DNA from: Clostridium chromiireducens
GTDB taxonomy: Bacteria > Bacillota > Clostridia > Clostridiales > Clostridiaceae
Direction of reading: 5' to 3'
Assembly: GCF_002029255.1 (NCBI RefSeq)
Contig: NZ_MZGT01000008.1
Coordinates: forward strand, 44,495 to 108,494
Length of the DNA: 64,000 nt
Part shown: in pieces, positions 26,216 to 35,778 of the stretch
How positions within the stretch are numbered: the stretch's first letter is position 1
How the letters are laid out: every line of letters begins with the position of its first letter
Notes under the pieces: model-generated
What the model was told of the DNA's origin: nothing
What the model saw: the letters and a program-made list of their open reading frames with translations, nothing else
The model's database searches: none
Position numbers and translations under genes: made by a program

Positions 26216-27397
26216 CTATACTGATATTTTTTCATATCCATCTTGATTTAAAATCATATTTTTATATAGTCTCTCTACTGTATAAGCAAAATGTTCAGCA
26301 GAAAAACTTTTTATGGATTTTATAGCTCCAAGTGACAATTTTTCTTTTCTAAAGTTATTAATAAGAATAGAATCTAAAGAGTTTATAAATTCTTCTTTTC
26401 CATTAAAAAGATATCCATTTATATTATTTTCTATTACACCTTTCAAGCATTTGTCTACCTTAGCCACAACAGGCAACCCTGATGCTAGTGCCTCAATATA
26501 GGTAAGACCTTGAGTTTCACTTTGGGAGCTGCTTACAAAAACATCTCCTATTTGATAATACATACCAATATCATGCCATGGCCTTTCTCCTGCAAAAATC
26601 GTCTGATCACTAATTTCAAACTTCTGTGCCATATCTTCTAAATTACACTTTTCTGGTCCATCACCAATTAAAACAAATTTGACATCCTTTTTATCTCTTA
26701 GGTAATCTTTCATAACAACCATTATTTCCTCGATATTCTTTTCTTTTGATATTCTACCAATATAGAGTAAAATCTTATCCTTTTCTCTAATACCTAGACT
26801 TATACGTAATTTTTGTATTATATCAGCATTGTAATTATGCTTTGAGAACTTATTAAGTTCAATACCAGTTGGAATAATAGAAATACTTTGTCTTATATCA
26901 TATGATAGAAGCAGCTCTCTCACCTTCTCTGTTGGTACTATTACTTTATCTGCAGAATTACAGAATTTTATACTTATTTTCTTAGCTCCTATTTTTGCAA
27001 TTTGATCTAGCACTTTAAACTTCCCAATATAGTGAGTGTAATCTTCATATATTGTGTGATAGGTATGAATAAACGGTATTTTTAATTCCTTAGCCATAGC
27101 CCTCCCAAAAATTCCAAGTGAAAATTCTGTATGAGTGTGAATCAAATTAAGTCCTAGCTTCTTTATAATTTTTGCTAGTCTAGGATTATAGAACATTCCA
27201 ACACGCCTTGCACTAACAAAAGGAATACTTGGTACTCTGAATACATTTTTCTCTTCATTATCAGCTTTCGGATCTGTTGTTGTGAATACATACACTTTAT
27301 GCCCACGGCTCTCAAGGTTTTCTTTTAAGATTAGCACAGAAGTTGCTACCCCATTAATTTGAGGGTAATATGTGTCGGTAAAAAGTCCTATATTCAT
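26216..27397 (-). CDS. GT4 family glycosyltransferase (glycolipid type)
   Basis: A 393-residue GT-B fold enzyme. The N-terminal MNIGLFTDTYYPQINGVATS and the HTHTEFSLGIFGR segment are typical of diacylglycerol glucosyltransferases and related lipid glycosyltransferases. The C-terminal half has YIGRISKEKNIEEI, FVLIGDGPE and the nucleotide-sugar binding E-x7-E motif in SETQGLTYIEALASGLPVV. It probably adds a sugar to a membrane lipid; the exact acceptor is not shown. AAGGAG precedes the ATG. First gene of a pair with the phospholipase-like gene. Confidence 0.85.
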   Translation of the reverse strand: MNIGLFTDTYYPQINGVATSVLILKENLESRGHKVYVFTTTDPKADNEEKNVFRVPSIPFVSARRVGMFYNPRLAKIIKKLGLNLIHTHTEFSLGIFGRAMAKELKIPFIHTYHTIYEDYTHYIGKFKVLDQIAKIGAKKISIKFCNSADKVIVPTEKVRELLLSYDIRQSISIIPTGIELNKFSKHNYNADIIQKLRISLGIREKDKILLYIGRISKEKNIEEIMVVMKDYLRDKKDVKFVLIGDGPEKCNLEDMAQKFEISDQTIFAGERPWHDIGMYYQIGDVFVSSSQSETQGLTYIEALASGLPVVAKVDKCLKGVIENNINGYLFNGKEEFINSLDSILINNFRKEKLSLGAIKSIKSFSAEHFAYTVERLYKNMILNQDGYEKISV

Positions 27398-27455
27398 TTA
27401 CTTTTCTCCTTAATTTATCCTATTTATAATTAAAGTATAAAATATAAAAGTAAAA

Positions 27456-27827
27456 TCAAAATACACAAAAGTTAAATAATATATAAATTAAAATAAAAGT
27501 TTTGTTAAAATAATAAAGTGGTTCTAAATTTTTAGGATGAGGAATATATATATATGTATTCTTAATACTTGTATTGTTTCCTTCTGTATTATTCTGTGGA
27601 GCTCCCATACCATTATTAATCACATTTACCATATTAGTATTTACAAAGTCACCCATAGTGTTATTTTGTGTGTCTTCCATATTATTATTGGTCGAGCTTT
27701 CCATAGATGGTGCTTCCTCAATTAGGTAATCATAAAATAATTCATCTTCTCTTTCCCCTTGAACCGCTAGTCTTACCCCTTTAATCGCTTCCTGTAAACC
27801 TTCATTATCTTTATTATTTAATTCCAT
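27456..27827 (-). CDS. truncated ferritin-like protein with Asn-rich tail
   Basis: The N-terminal 35 residues, EGLQEAIKGVRLAVQGEREDELFYDYL, match the first helix of clostridial ferritin-like (rubrerythrin-type) proteins. The iron-binding helices that should follow are missing. Instead there is an Asn/Met/Thr-rich low-complexity stretch with repeated NN-x-M units, then IYIPHPKNLEPLYYFNK and a hydrophobic end. It is either a decayed gene or an N-terminal module joined to an unrelated tail. The ribosome site GGAG is rather far (14 nt). Confidence 0.45.
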   Translation of the reverse strand: MELNNKDNEGLQEAIKGVRLAVQGEREDELFYDYLIEEAPSMESSTNNNMEDTQNNTMGDFVNTNMVNVINNGMGAPQNNTEGNNTSIKNTYIYIPHPKNLEPLYYFNKTFILIYILFNFCVF

Positions 27828-28038
27828 AAATCTTCTTAATTCTCCTAGAAATAATTAACTCAATTCTATTTTATTAACTTTTTGTATATTTGTGAATTTT
27901 TTGCTCTAATACATGCATTAATATATTAGCTTATTTTTTATACTTGAAAGATACAAGCTTCTTTAGTAATATGGTGTTAATAAAAACCAAATATTCAACC
28001 ATATTAATGATTTTAATTTAGAGAGGAAATGATGTTAA

Positions 28039-28428
28039 ATGGAATTTGATTTAATAGAAGGGTCTTCGATTGTAAAAGAATCAACGGTTACTGAAAATGA
28101 TACAGCAATAAAAATGGGATCAGGAGATTTAGAAGTTTACGCAACTCCCTCTATGATTGCATTTATGGAAAACACCGCTAAGGATTTAGTTTCTGGGAGA
28201 CTTCCAAAAGGCTATACCACAGTAGGAATTGAAATTAATGTTAAACATATTAAATCTTCTCCACTTGGCGCGAATATAAAATGTAATTCAACTCTTATAA
28301 AAGTAGATGGAAAAAAACTATTTTTTGAAGTAATTGCTGAAGATGAAAGAGGTACTATAGGAAAAGGTTCACATATAAGATTTATAGTGAATGCAGAAGA
28401 GTTTATGAAAAAAGCAGAAAATAATTAA
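28039..28428 (+). CDS. hotdog-fold thioesterase
   Basis: A 129-residue hotdog protein of the FlK-like thioesterase group, predicted to hydrolyse acyl-CoA or a related thioester. Visible are YATPSMIAFMENTAKDLV, where Glu is the usual catalytic residue, TVGIEINVKHIKSSPLGANI, and EVIAEDERGTIGKGSHIRFIV. Length is normal. A GAGAGGAAATGATG region precedes the ATG. Single gene closed by a terminator; substrate unknown. Confidence 0.85.
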   Translation: MEFDLIEGSSIVKESTVTENDTAIKMGSGDLEVYATPSMIAFMENTAKDLVSGRLPKGYTTVGIEINVKHIKSSPLGANIKCNSTLIKVDGKKLFFEVIAEDERGTIGKGSHIRFIVNAEEFMKKAENN

Positions 28429-28453
28429 ATCTCTCATTACTAAAATAAAGAGC

Positions 28454-28492
28454 TATATTTAAAGAATTGACTTCTTTAAATATAACCCTTTT
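28454..28492 (+). terminator. intrinsic terminator of thioesterase gene
   Basis: Thirteen-bp perfect stem TATATTTAAAGAA / TTCTTTAAATATA (28454-28466, 28472-28484), then ACCCTTTTTTC. Confidence 0.75.
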
Positions 28493-28536
28493 TTCATTGA
28501 AAATAAAAATATTCTATTAAGCTATTTGTTGTCTTT

Positions 28537-30888
28537 TCATAAATAGATATCTGAAAATTCTACTTTAGTAATTTGTACAAGTTTATTATCACTGAGTAAA
28601 TCATCTATTGTCTTACAACTTATATCTTCTGCAATCTCCTCATTAGGAAAAAATATAGTAAAGGTGCTGCCCCTATCAATCTCGCTTTTAACTGATATAC
28701 TTCCGCCTAAAGCTTCAACAAATTTCTTTACAATTGATAAACCTATGCCTGTCCCTTCTGCTTGGCGGGATAATGAACTATCAACTTGTCCAAACCTTTC
28801 AAAAATGGTATCGATTTTTTCACTAGGTATACCTATTCCTTTATCCTCAATTTCTATATATACATTATTAATTTTTACACCAAGTCTTACTGTTATGCTT
28901 TTATTAGCTGGTGTAAACTTAATAGCATTGGAAAGAATATTTAAAAGTATCCTCTCATATTTTTCATCATCAATACCTATTACCTTTTCTTTACATAAAG
29001 TTATGAATGTTAATGTAATATCTTTATGGGCGGCATATGTTTTGACAGAATCTACGATTGCTTCTGTCAAAAATACAATATCTAGATTTCTCTTATTAAT
29101 TTTAATATTTCCTGCACTTGCGAGAGTTACATCCAAAAGATTGTTTACTAATCTTAGCTGTCTATATGTATTCAACTTTATCATGCTCAAATATTTTTTT
29201 GCTTTATCTGATAAATCATCACTACATATGAATTTCATAGCTTGAACTGCAGAATTAATAACATTAAGAGGAGTTCTAAATTCATGTGAAATTATTGATA
29301 GAAATTCATCTTTCATTGCTATAGTTTTTTCAAGCGCTTCATTTTTTTCTCGTTCGGCTCGTAGAACTGAATCTTGTTGTAATCGTATAATCTTTTCTTG
29401 TATTACCTTTTCAGTAATGTCCTTCATGCACATTATTCCAAATAAAAAATTTCCGTTATCATCATATACCGGATTACCATTAATACATATATATATATCA
29501 CTATTATGTTTTTTCACAAGAATTCTGAACTCTGTAACTATCTGACCTTTTATAATTCTTTTTGATGGAAGCTCCTCTTTTCTTAGTTCATTTCCACTAA
29601 TATCAAAATACGTTATATCACTATTATCTCGATCTTCTCCCATAATTTCCATAGTATAAAAATATTTTTCAGCTGATTTATTTAGCATTGTTAATTTACC
29701 ACTTTTATCAATCAAAACTAATCCATCCGACATATTTTCAATAATTGCCTTCAATTGTTCCTTCTGATTTTTAATTTCTATCTGGCTGTTTACTAACTCT
29801 GTAACATCATTAGCAGACGCAACAGACATCAATACATTATTTTCTTCATCATAAATAGGTGAAGCACTTACATCTAAAACCATATCTTTATTACTACATC
29901 TCACAATAATTCGTTCATCCTTAATTTTCTTTCCACTCAATGCACGAAATGATGGTGTTTCTTCAAAATCTATTGATTTTCCATCCATAGTGAAATATTT
30001 TATATATTTATGACTATCATTAAATACTCTTAACTTACTTGGACTATGTATTATTTTTCTAACCACATCATTTTGAAGAAGTATGTTTGCATCTTTGTAA
30101 TTAACAAAAATGCCCTTTGGCATACTCTCAAATATTGCTTCCATTTGTCTATTTTGAAGATTAATTACCTCCATCTGCTCCTGAATTCTTTTCCTATTAA
30201 GAACTTGCTCTGTAACTTCAGAAGTATTACTAACCACATATTTTATCGCTCCGTCTTCAAGTACTGGTGTGATTATAGAGTTCCAATAAGTAATGCCTCT
30301 TTCATAACCAATATGTTCATACTCATTTATTTGAACTAATTCTCCTGTACATATAGCTTGTTGCCAAAATTCTGCTACATGACTTTCTTTCCAATTTGTT
30401 ATAATCTTTTCTATTTTCCTTCCTATGCTATAATAAGATTTGTTAAATGGTGGTTCTAGGAAATCTAAATATTTCTGATTTGCTTTAATAAGCACCATAT
30501 CAGGTACGCTATAAACTGCAACCCCGATGTCGTTTGATTTACATAACTGAGATAAATATGAGTGTTTAATTTCAAACTTTGAACCTTGCTTTTCTATTAT
30601 AATATACCTTATCTCTTCCTTTTCTATAACTATCTCAATGTTAATATACCTTACTTCAAGAGATTTTGTAAATAAAAAATAGTCGGCTTTTTCATCAATG
30701 TTTTTAGCATCAATGCACGGACCGCCCCTCAAGAGGCTAAATACCTTTTCTATATTCTTACCAATTATTTCATCCATATTATATTCAGTCATTTCTATAA
30801 ATTCTTCATTCACCTCAATAACTTTATCCTCTTTTACTAATACACAAGGAATTTTATCCATAGAAATACCCGAACCCTTTCCACCCAT
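28537..30888 (-). CDS. multi-PAS sensor histidine kinase, soluble
   Basis: A 783-residue kinase with no membrane helix. There is a short PAS-like start (about 5-60), then PAS domains at about 115-235, 250-365 and 375-500, a linker coiled coil, HisKA (phospho-His in SIISHEFRTPLNVI, about 538) and HATPase_c (N box NILSNAIKFTP, G boxes DKGIGIPSEK and GTGIGLSIVKK). No receiver domain and no response regulator gene nearby. The C-terminal tail beyond the ATPase, LVQITKVEFSDIYL, closely matches the tail of the kinase at 35779. GGGGG lies 7 nt before the ATG. Ligand and target are unknown. Confidence 0.9.
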   Translation of the reverse strand: MGGKGSGISMDKIPCVLVKEDKVIEVNEEFIEMTEYNMDEIIGKNIEKVFSLLRGGPCIDAKNIDEKADYFLFTKSLEVRYINIEIVIEKEEIRYIIIEKQGSKFEIKHSYLSQLCKSNDIGVAVYSVPDMVLIKANQKYLDFLEPPFNKSYYSIGRKIEKIITNWKESHVAEFWQQAICTGELVQINEYEHIGYERGITYWNSIITPVLEDGAIKYVVSNTSEVTEQVLNRKRIQEQMEVINLQNRQMEAIFESMPKGIFVNYKDANILLQNDVVRKIIHSPSKLRVFNDSHKYIKYFTMDGKSIDFEETPSFRALSGKKIKDERIIVRCSNKDMVLDVSASPIYDEENNVLMSVASANDVTELVNSQIEIKNQKEQLKAIIENMSDGLVLIDKSGKLTMLNKSAEKYFYTMEIMGEDRDNSDITYFDISGNELRKEELPSKRIIKGQIVTEFRILVKKHNSDIYICINGNPVYDDNGNFLFGIMCMKDITEKVIQEKIIRLQQDSVLRAEREKNEALEKTIAMKDEFLSIISHEFRTPLNVINSAVQAMKFICSDDLSDKAKKYLSMIKLNTYRQLRLVNNLLDVTLASAGNIKINKRNLDIVFLTEAIVDSVKTYAAHKDITLTFITLCKEKVIGIDDEKYERILLNILSNAIKFTPANKSITVRLGVKINNVYIEIEDKGIGIPSEKIDTIFERFGQVDSSLSRQAEGTGIGLSIVKKFVEALGGSISVKSEIDRGSTFTIFFPNEEIAEDISCKTIDDLLSDNKLVQITKVEFSDIYL

Positions 30889-31062
30889 AATAATACCCCC
30901 AAATCCAACAACCTTTTTTGTAATTTTACACCGATAAGTAATATTTTACCACATCATTATATGTCTTTCTAGTTAAAAGTTAAACATGTTGTATATTTAT
31001 ACTTTTTATATGCAACTAATTTCTCATTCCATAAAAATTCTTCACTCCTAGATTAAAAGAAA

Positions 31063-31096
31063 AAGTCACTACCTATAAAATTACAGTTAGTGACTT
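31063..31096 (-). terminator. intrinsic terminator of GNAT gene
   Basis: AAGTCACTA / TAGTGACTT stem (31063-31071, 31088-31096), followed on the minus strand by TTTCTTTT. Confidence 0.65.
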
Positions 31097-31160
31097 CTGA
31101 AATTTGTTTCTCCTTTTGACAATTTCATCTACCGCAAAAAAATTCACTTTAAAAGAAATA

Positions 31161-31667
31161 CTATACAAGTATTTTTTCAAAAGCTACTCTTTCACTTTTA
31201 TTCTCTAATAAGATTACTCCACAATACTCAAAACCATTTTTCTTCAATAAATTCTGCATAGATATATTTTCTTTATGAGTATCTATCTTAATGCTATACA
31301 TATCTTTCTCTAAGCAAATTTCCTTTACATTATTTAAAATGACAGACGATAAGCCTTGTCCCTTGTACGCATTATCAACTGCTACTCTATGAACTACAGC
31401 AAATTCATTATTGCTCAACCATTTTCCATTGTAAATAGTATTATAAGTTATTTCTCCATCGAAAGAAACTGCTGCTGTTGCGATAATCTTATTATCCTTA
31501 ACCAAGACATAACTATGTCCATTATCTATATCATTTAAAATAACTTCTGGATTAGGATATCCATTTTGCCATTGGTCTATCCCCTGTTCTTTGAAATAAT
31601 TCTGAGCTTGTTCAATAATTTCCATTATTCTATCAACATCTTTCTTAACAGATTGTCTAAATTTCAC
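31161..31667 (-). CDS. GNAT family N-acetyltransferase
   Basis: A 168-residue acetyltransferase. Acetyl-CoA binding motif A is VHRVAVDNAYKGQGLSSVILNNV (Q/R-x-x-G-x-G/A type), followed by IKIDTHKENISMQNLLKKNGFEYCG, the usual C-terminal block. It starts with GTG at 31667, which has AAAGGAG about 9 nt upstream. Single gene. Substrate unknown. Confidence 0.85.
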   Translation of the reverse strand: MKFRQSVKKDVDRIMEIIEQAQNYFKEQGIDQWQNGYPNPEVILNDIDNGHSYVLVKDNKIIATAAVSFDGEITYNTIYNGKWLSNNEFAVVHRVAVDNAYKGQGLSSVILNNVKEICLEKDMYSIKIDTHKENISMQNLLKKNGFEYCGVILLENKSERVAFEKILV

Positions 31668-31773
31668 TTTTACTTCTCCTTTGTAATTTTCAAATTATAT
31701 AAGTTTATCATATCACATTTTATAAATATTCTATAAACATAATCTCCCTCAGAGATTGATTTATAGTAGACAT

Positions 31774-32937
31774 CTAAAATAATTTAGTTTCATCATATAT
31801 TTCTTTAGGCTTAATTTCCTCTGATAACTTCTGCTCTGATTTAATAGCAAATATATAACACCAAAATTCCACACGCTTTATAAATTCATAAACAAGAAAG
31901 CAGGCTGTAAATGTAATTACAACGATCAATATGAATTTAATTTCTGGGATTATATTAAGCTTTATGATACAAAAACCAACCATTGTATTTATAAGCATAT
32001 GAATTATATACACAGGAAATGAAGCTTTCGATAAGTAATCCAATACCCTTGTATTTTTGTTGATAAATCTATTTGCCAATCCAAGAAGTGCAAATACAGA
32101 TACAATTGTTGTTGAAGAATTAAAAATCCCATAAATACACCAAATTGGAGACCACGTCTCAAATGTATGTGGTATATTAAACTTTAAATATACGAAAATA
32201 ATACTTAGAATTAAATATATCCATTTATCTCTAATAATAGATTTTTGATACCTATCATCAGCTGCTAGCAAAAAACCAATGAAAAATATAGCAAAATAAA
32301 CTAAAGGATTCTTATCACCCAAAATATTAATTGCTGAAAAAATTGTAACAGGTATAGCTGCTAATATAAGCATTAATGGTTTTTCTAAAAAATCTCCAAG
32401 TCTAAATAACAAATTATTAAAGTCACCTTTACTTATTTTCATAAAAAAAGGCAACCCCACTAAAGAAAATATTAAAAGATAAATTACAAACCATAAGTGA
32501 GCTGGCGTGAAAGCACCAGTCAATCCTACAAAATCCCCTGGATTCTTAGTGAAAAACCTCAACAAATGATTTAAAAATGATACATTTTCATTCTTTGATA
32601 TTAAATATATATATGTCATTACTGGATTTAATATTATACAACCAAACAAAGAAGGAATTAGTAACTTTCTTACTCTTTCATTTATATACTTAGTTTTTGT
32701 ACGACACTGCAATGAGAAATAAACAGACATACCTGCAATTACAAAAAGAAGAGGCATATGAAATGAATGAAGAATTCTATCCAATATATTAAAAAGTTTT
32801 ACATCAATAGTATCCTTTACATATACGATGGCACCAGGATCCATATTAAACATTAGTAATGAATGAAAAGGAATTACTACTAAAACGCCTATTGTTCTGA
32901 GCCAATCAAGATCATATCTTCGAGTTATCTGCTTCAT
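31774..32937 (-). CDS. acyltransferase family 3 membrane protein
   Basis: A 387-residue integral membrane O-acyltransferase with about 10 helices. It begins RRYDLDWLRTIGVLVVIPFHS, where the RxxxLDxxRxxx and His pattern is typical of the family. Members acetylate cell wall, capsule or small-molecule hydroxyls. The ATG at 32937 has GAGG 6 nt upstream; the GTG at 32949 is inside that site. No glycan cluster is nearby, so the acceptor is unclear. Confidence 0.85.
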   Translation of the reverse strand: MKQITRRYDLDWLRTIGVLVVIPFHSLLMFNMDPGAIVYVKDTIDVKLFNILDRILHSFHMPLLFVIAGMSVYFSLQCRTKTKYINERVRKLLIPSLFGCIILNPVMTYIYLISKNENVSFLNHLLRFFTKNPGDFVGLTGAFTPAHLWFVIYLLIFSLVGLPFFMKISKGDFNNLLFRLGDFLEKPLMLILAAIPVTIFSAINILGDKNPLVYFAIFFIGFLLAADDRYQKSIIRDKWIYLILSIIFVYLKFNIPHTFETWSPIWCIYGIFNSSTTIVSVFALLGLANRFINKNTRVLDYLSKASFPVYIIHMLINTMVGFCIIKLNIIPEIKFILIVVITFTACFLVYEFIKRVEFWCYIFAIKSEQKLSEEIKPKEIYDETKLF

Positions 32938-33070
32938 TTTAATCCTCACTTATAATTTTTTAAACTATTATTGTTTTGCCCTCATTACTAAAATATATTC
33001 ATATTATAACATAATTTGTAAATTACACAAAATTTTCAAAAACCTCCATATCTTTTTTTAGATAAAAAAA

Positions 33071-33106
33071 CACCGTAATACGGTAGTTTCTTAGTGTATT
33101 ACGGTG
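33071..33106 (-). terminator. intrinsic terminator of YitT-family gene
   Basis: CACCGTAATAC / GTATTACGGTG stem (33071-33081, 33096-33106), followed on the minus strand by TTTTTTATC. Confidence 0.75.
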
Positions 33107-33142
33107 TCTTCGTTTGATTAGAAAAACAATTTTATTAACTGC

Positions 33143-34000
33143 TTAATGTATAGCTTTCTTTCTATACTTCTTTCCAGTGCCCTCGACACTTGTAATTGTA
33201 ATTAGGGCATCCTCATCAAAACCATTTACAATATTTTTTAACTTTGCTATTTCAAGTCTTGATAATACTACATATATTACATTTGTTTCATTTCCACTGT
33301 ATGCTCCCTTTCCTTCTAAAAAAGTAAGCCCCCTTCCGAGTCTATCTATTATTGCCTCGGAAATATCCTTATTTTTATCTGAAACAATTATTACAGCTTT
33401 CGATTCATCAAGTCCTTGAACTGTAATATCTATCGCCTTAAAAGCAATAAAGTAAGCTAATAGAGAATACATTGCTCTGTCCCATCCAAAAATAAAACCC
33501 GAACTTCCCAATATAAATAGGTTAAAGAACATTACTATTTCACCTATTGAAAATGCACTTCTCTTATCAAGTATTATAGCAACAATTTCAGTTCCATCCA
33601 ATGAACCACCATTTCTAATAATTAAACCTACTCCTACGCCTAGTATAATACCACCAAATATTGTTGCCAAAAGGATATCCTGTGTTATGCCTGAAATAGG
33701 ATGAAGAAGAGTTACCCCTATTGAAAAGCATATTACTGAGAATATAGTTGAAAGGGCAAAAGTCTTTCCTATTTGTTTATACCCTATAATGACAAAAGGT
33801 AAGTTAAATATCAATATAAAAATTCCAAGCTGTACCTTAGTTAAGTAGCTTGCCATTATAGATATTCCCGTCATTCCTCCATCAATTATGTTATTAGGTA
33901 TTAAAAATATTTCTAGCCCTATTGATGCTAGAGCTGCTCCAATCATCATAAAAAATACTTTATTAATATTTTCTAAAGCATGTTTGTACTTTTTTAACAT
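33143..34000 (-). CDS. YitT family membrane protein
   Basis: A 285-residue protein with five or six membrane helices (about 15-175), beginning GAALASIGLEIFLIPNNIIDGGMTGISIM, a YitT signature. A cytoplasmic DUF2179 domain follows (about 215-280, GRGLTFLEGKGAYSGNETNVIYVVLSRLE). The domain order is standard. Role not firmly known; family members are proposed transporters or regulators. GGGGG precedes the ATG. The 530 bases upstream (34001-34531) hold the HD-GYP terminator and otherwise only AT-rich sequence. Confidence 0.88.
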   Translation of the reverse strand: MLKKYKHALENINKVFFMMIGAALASIGLEIFLIPNNIIDGGMTGISIMASYLTKVQLGIFILIFNLPFVIIGYKQIGKTFALSTIFSVICFSIGVTLLHPISGITQDILLATIFGGIILGVGVGLIIRNGGSLDGTEIVAIILDKRSAFSIGEIVMFFNLFILGSSGFIFGWDRAMYSLLAYFIAFKAIDITVQGLDESKAVIIVSDKNKDISEAIIDRLGRGLTFLEGKGAYSGNETNVIYVVLSRLEIAKLKNIVNGFDEDALITITSVEGTGKKYRKKAIH

Positions 34001-34398
34001 TAATCATCCCCCCAATTTTATTTTTTATTTGATAATATATAATTTACTATATTTTATTATTTCATTTAATATTCAATTATGATCTCACCTAATCATTAAT
34101 CTACTATACATATGAAAATATTTCAATTTTCATATAAAATTAAATTTTTTCTCAAATTTACACTTGAATGTTTTGGAATTATAGAGCGTTATTTTATACT
34201 CTTTCTAATTTATTATAACATATTTTTACACACTATACTGTACACTAACCCAAAAACACTTTTCCCTAATTCTAGATGATACTTGAGAGTTTTCCTTCTC
34301 AACTTTTTTTACTTTGACACCAACAATTGCACAAATCCTATACTGTTTAATACCTATGAATACTCAATTCTAATAATAAACTAGTCTATAAAATACTA

Positions 34399-34449
34399 TA
34401 TAAAATAACCCCATAGAAGATTTTACTTACTCATGAGGTTATTTTATAC
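34399..34449 (-). terminator. intrinsic terminator of HD-GYP gene
   Basis: TATAAAATAACC-CAT and ATGAGGTTATTTTATA form a long AT-rich stem (34399-34414, 34432-34447). It lies about 80 bases past the HD-GYP stop. Confidence 0.6.
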
Positions 34450-34531
34450 TTAATTATAATGCAAATCATTTTTCTTCATTCTTTTGTGCCTTTATACCCT
34501 CTAAAATCACTTTTAGTTTGTTAAGAAATCA

Positions 34532-35578
34532 TTAATTAAAAATATTAATTATATTAAACCCTGATTCTCTTGAAAGATCTATAAGCTCATCATCAATTTT
34601 CACTATTGGACATAGTACATCATTAGGCGGTATATACACAATTTCGCCAATCCTTCCATCTTCAAATTCTACTTTCATGCCTATATAATATGCACTTATA
34701 TTCTCTAGTAATGCAAAAATAACAGAGATATCATATTGATTTATTCCCTCAGTTATGAACATTAGAAAAGCTTTAAATGGAGTTACACCTTTTTTATATA
34801 CTCTACTTGAAGTCATAGCATCAAAAGTATCAGCTACTGCGACAATCTTTGCACTTAACGCTATGTCCATTCCCTTTTTACCAAATGGGTATCCGCTTCC
34901 ATCAATTCTTTCATGATGCATAAGAATTCCTTCTTTTATATTCTCATTAAAACCATGATGTTTATTGGCTATAGCATAACCCAAAATCGAATGTTTTTTT
35001 ATTTCATCAAATTCTTCTTTAGTCAACCTACTAGGTTTGTTCAAAATTTCGTTACTTATTTTTATTTTTCCAATATCATGAAGAAGTGCAGCCTGAATAA
35101 CATCTATAATTGATTCAAAGGATAAATTCATCCACTTTGCTATAAGCATCGAGTATATAGCTACATTTAAACAGTGCGTGTAAGTATATTCATCTGCCTC
35201 CTTTAATGAGTTTAAACACTCAATTAATGTATTAGGCTCATCTAAATAGTTAACTATAAAGTTGGATATTTGCAAAACATCATCGACATTAACTTTAGTT
35301 TCAGTTATTAATTCATTTAATACTCTTTTCATTAAATGAATATTTATCCCATATTCGTGTTTAAATTTTTTCAATATACTATGATTGTTTTTATCTAAAT
35401 TATCTATGTCTTCTGCGACATAAACGCTAACCTTAAGCTCCCCCAAACCAATTAATTTGTCAATAATATATGAATTAAGTACTGTATTTCTTGAAGCAAG
35501 CTTTGCCCCATTATGTATTATATCCTCGGCTAAAATCATTCCTGACTTACAATTGAATACTAACATCATATGTTTCAT
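34532..35578 (-). CDS. HD-GYP domain c-di-GMP phosphodiesterase
   Basis: A 348-residue protein. An N-terminal helper region (about 1-110, with CKSGMILAEDIIHNGAKLASRNTVL) of the kind seen in many clostridial HD-GYP proteins is followed by the HD-GYP domain (about 115-300): HD pair in LLHDIGKIKI (about 166) and the GYP loop HHERIDGSGYP (about 225), then KIVAVADTFDAMTS. It should hydrolyse c-di-GMP. No receiver or sensor domain is attached. It lies between a YitT gene and a large kinase and near a PilZ gene. Confidence 0.9.
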   Translation of the reverse strand: MKHMMLVFNCKSGMILAEDIIHNGAKLASRNTVLNSYIIDKLIGLGELKVSVYVAEDIDNLDKNNHSILKKFKHEYGINIHLMKRVLNELITETKVNVDDVLQISNFIVNYLDEPNTLIECLNSLKEADEYTYTHCLNVAIYSMLIAKWMNLSFESIIDVIQAALLHDIGKIKISNEILNKPSRLTKEEFDEIKKHSILGYAIANKHHGFNENIKEGILMHHERIDGSGYPFGKKGMDIALSAKIVAVADTFDAMTSSRVYKKGVTPFKAFLMFITEGINQYDISVIFALLENISAYYIGMKVEFEDGRIGEIVYIPPNDVLCPIVKIDDELIDLSRESGFNIINIFN

Positions 35579-35778
35579 TTATCTCATTCCCTCTATTTTT
35601 TATGTTGCACCTTGGTGTCAATTAAGTTATTAATAGCAGTAACATAATAATATAATTTTACATGTCATTTACCGCAAATTAATTTAAGGACGTAATTTTC
35701 CTTACTTTATCACCAAGTAATTTCTTTGTTAACAGAATATATAGACAATATTATCTTCTAATCATATCTTTTATTAAC

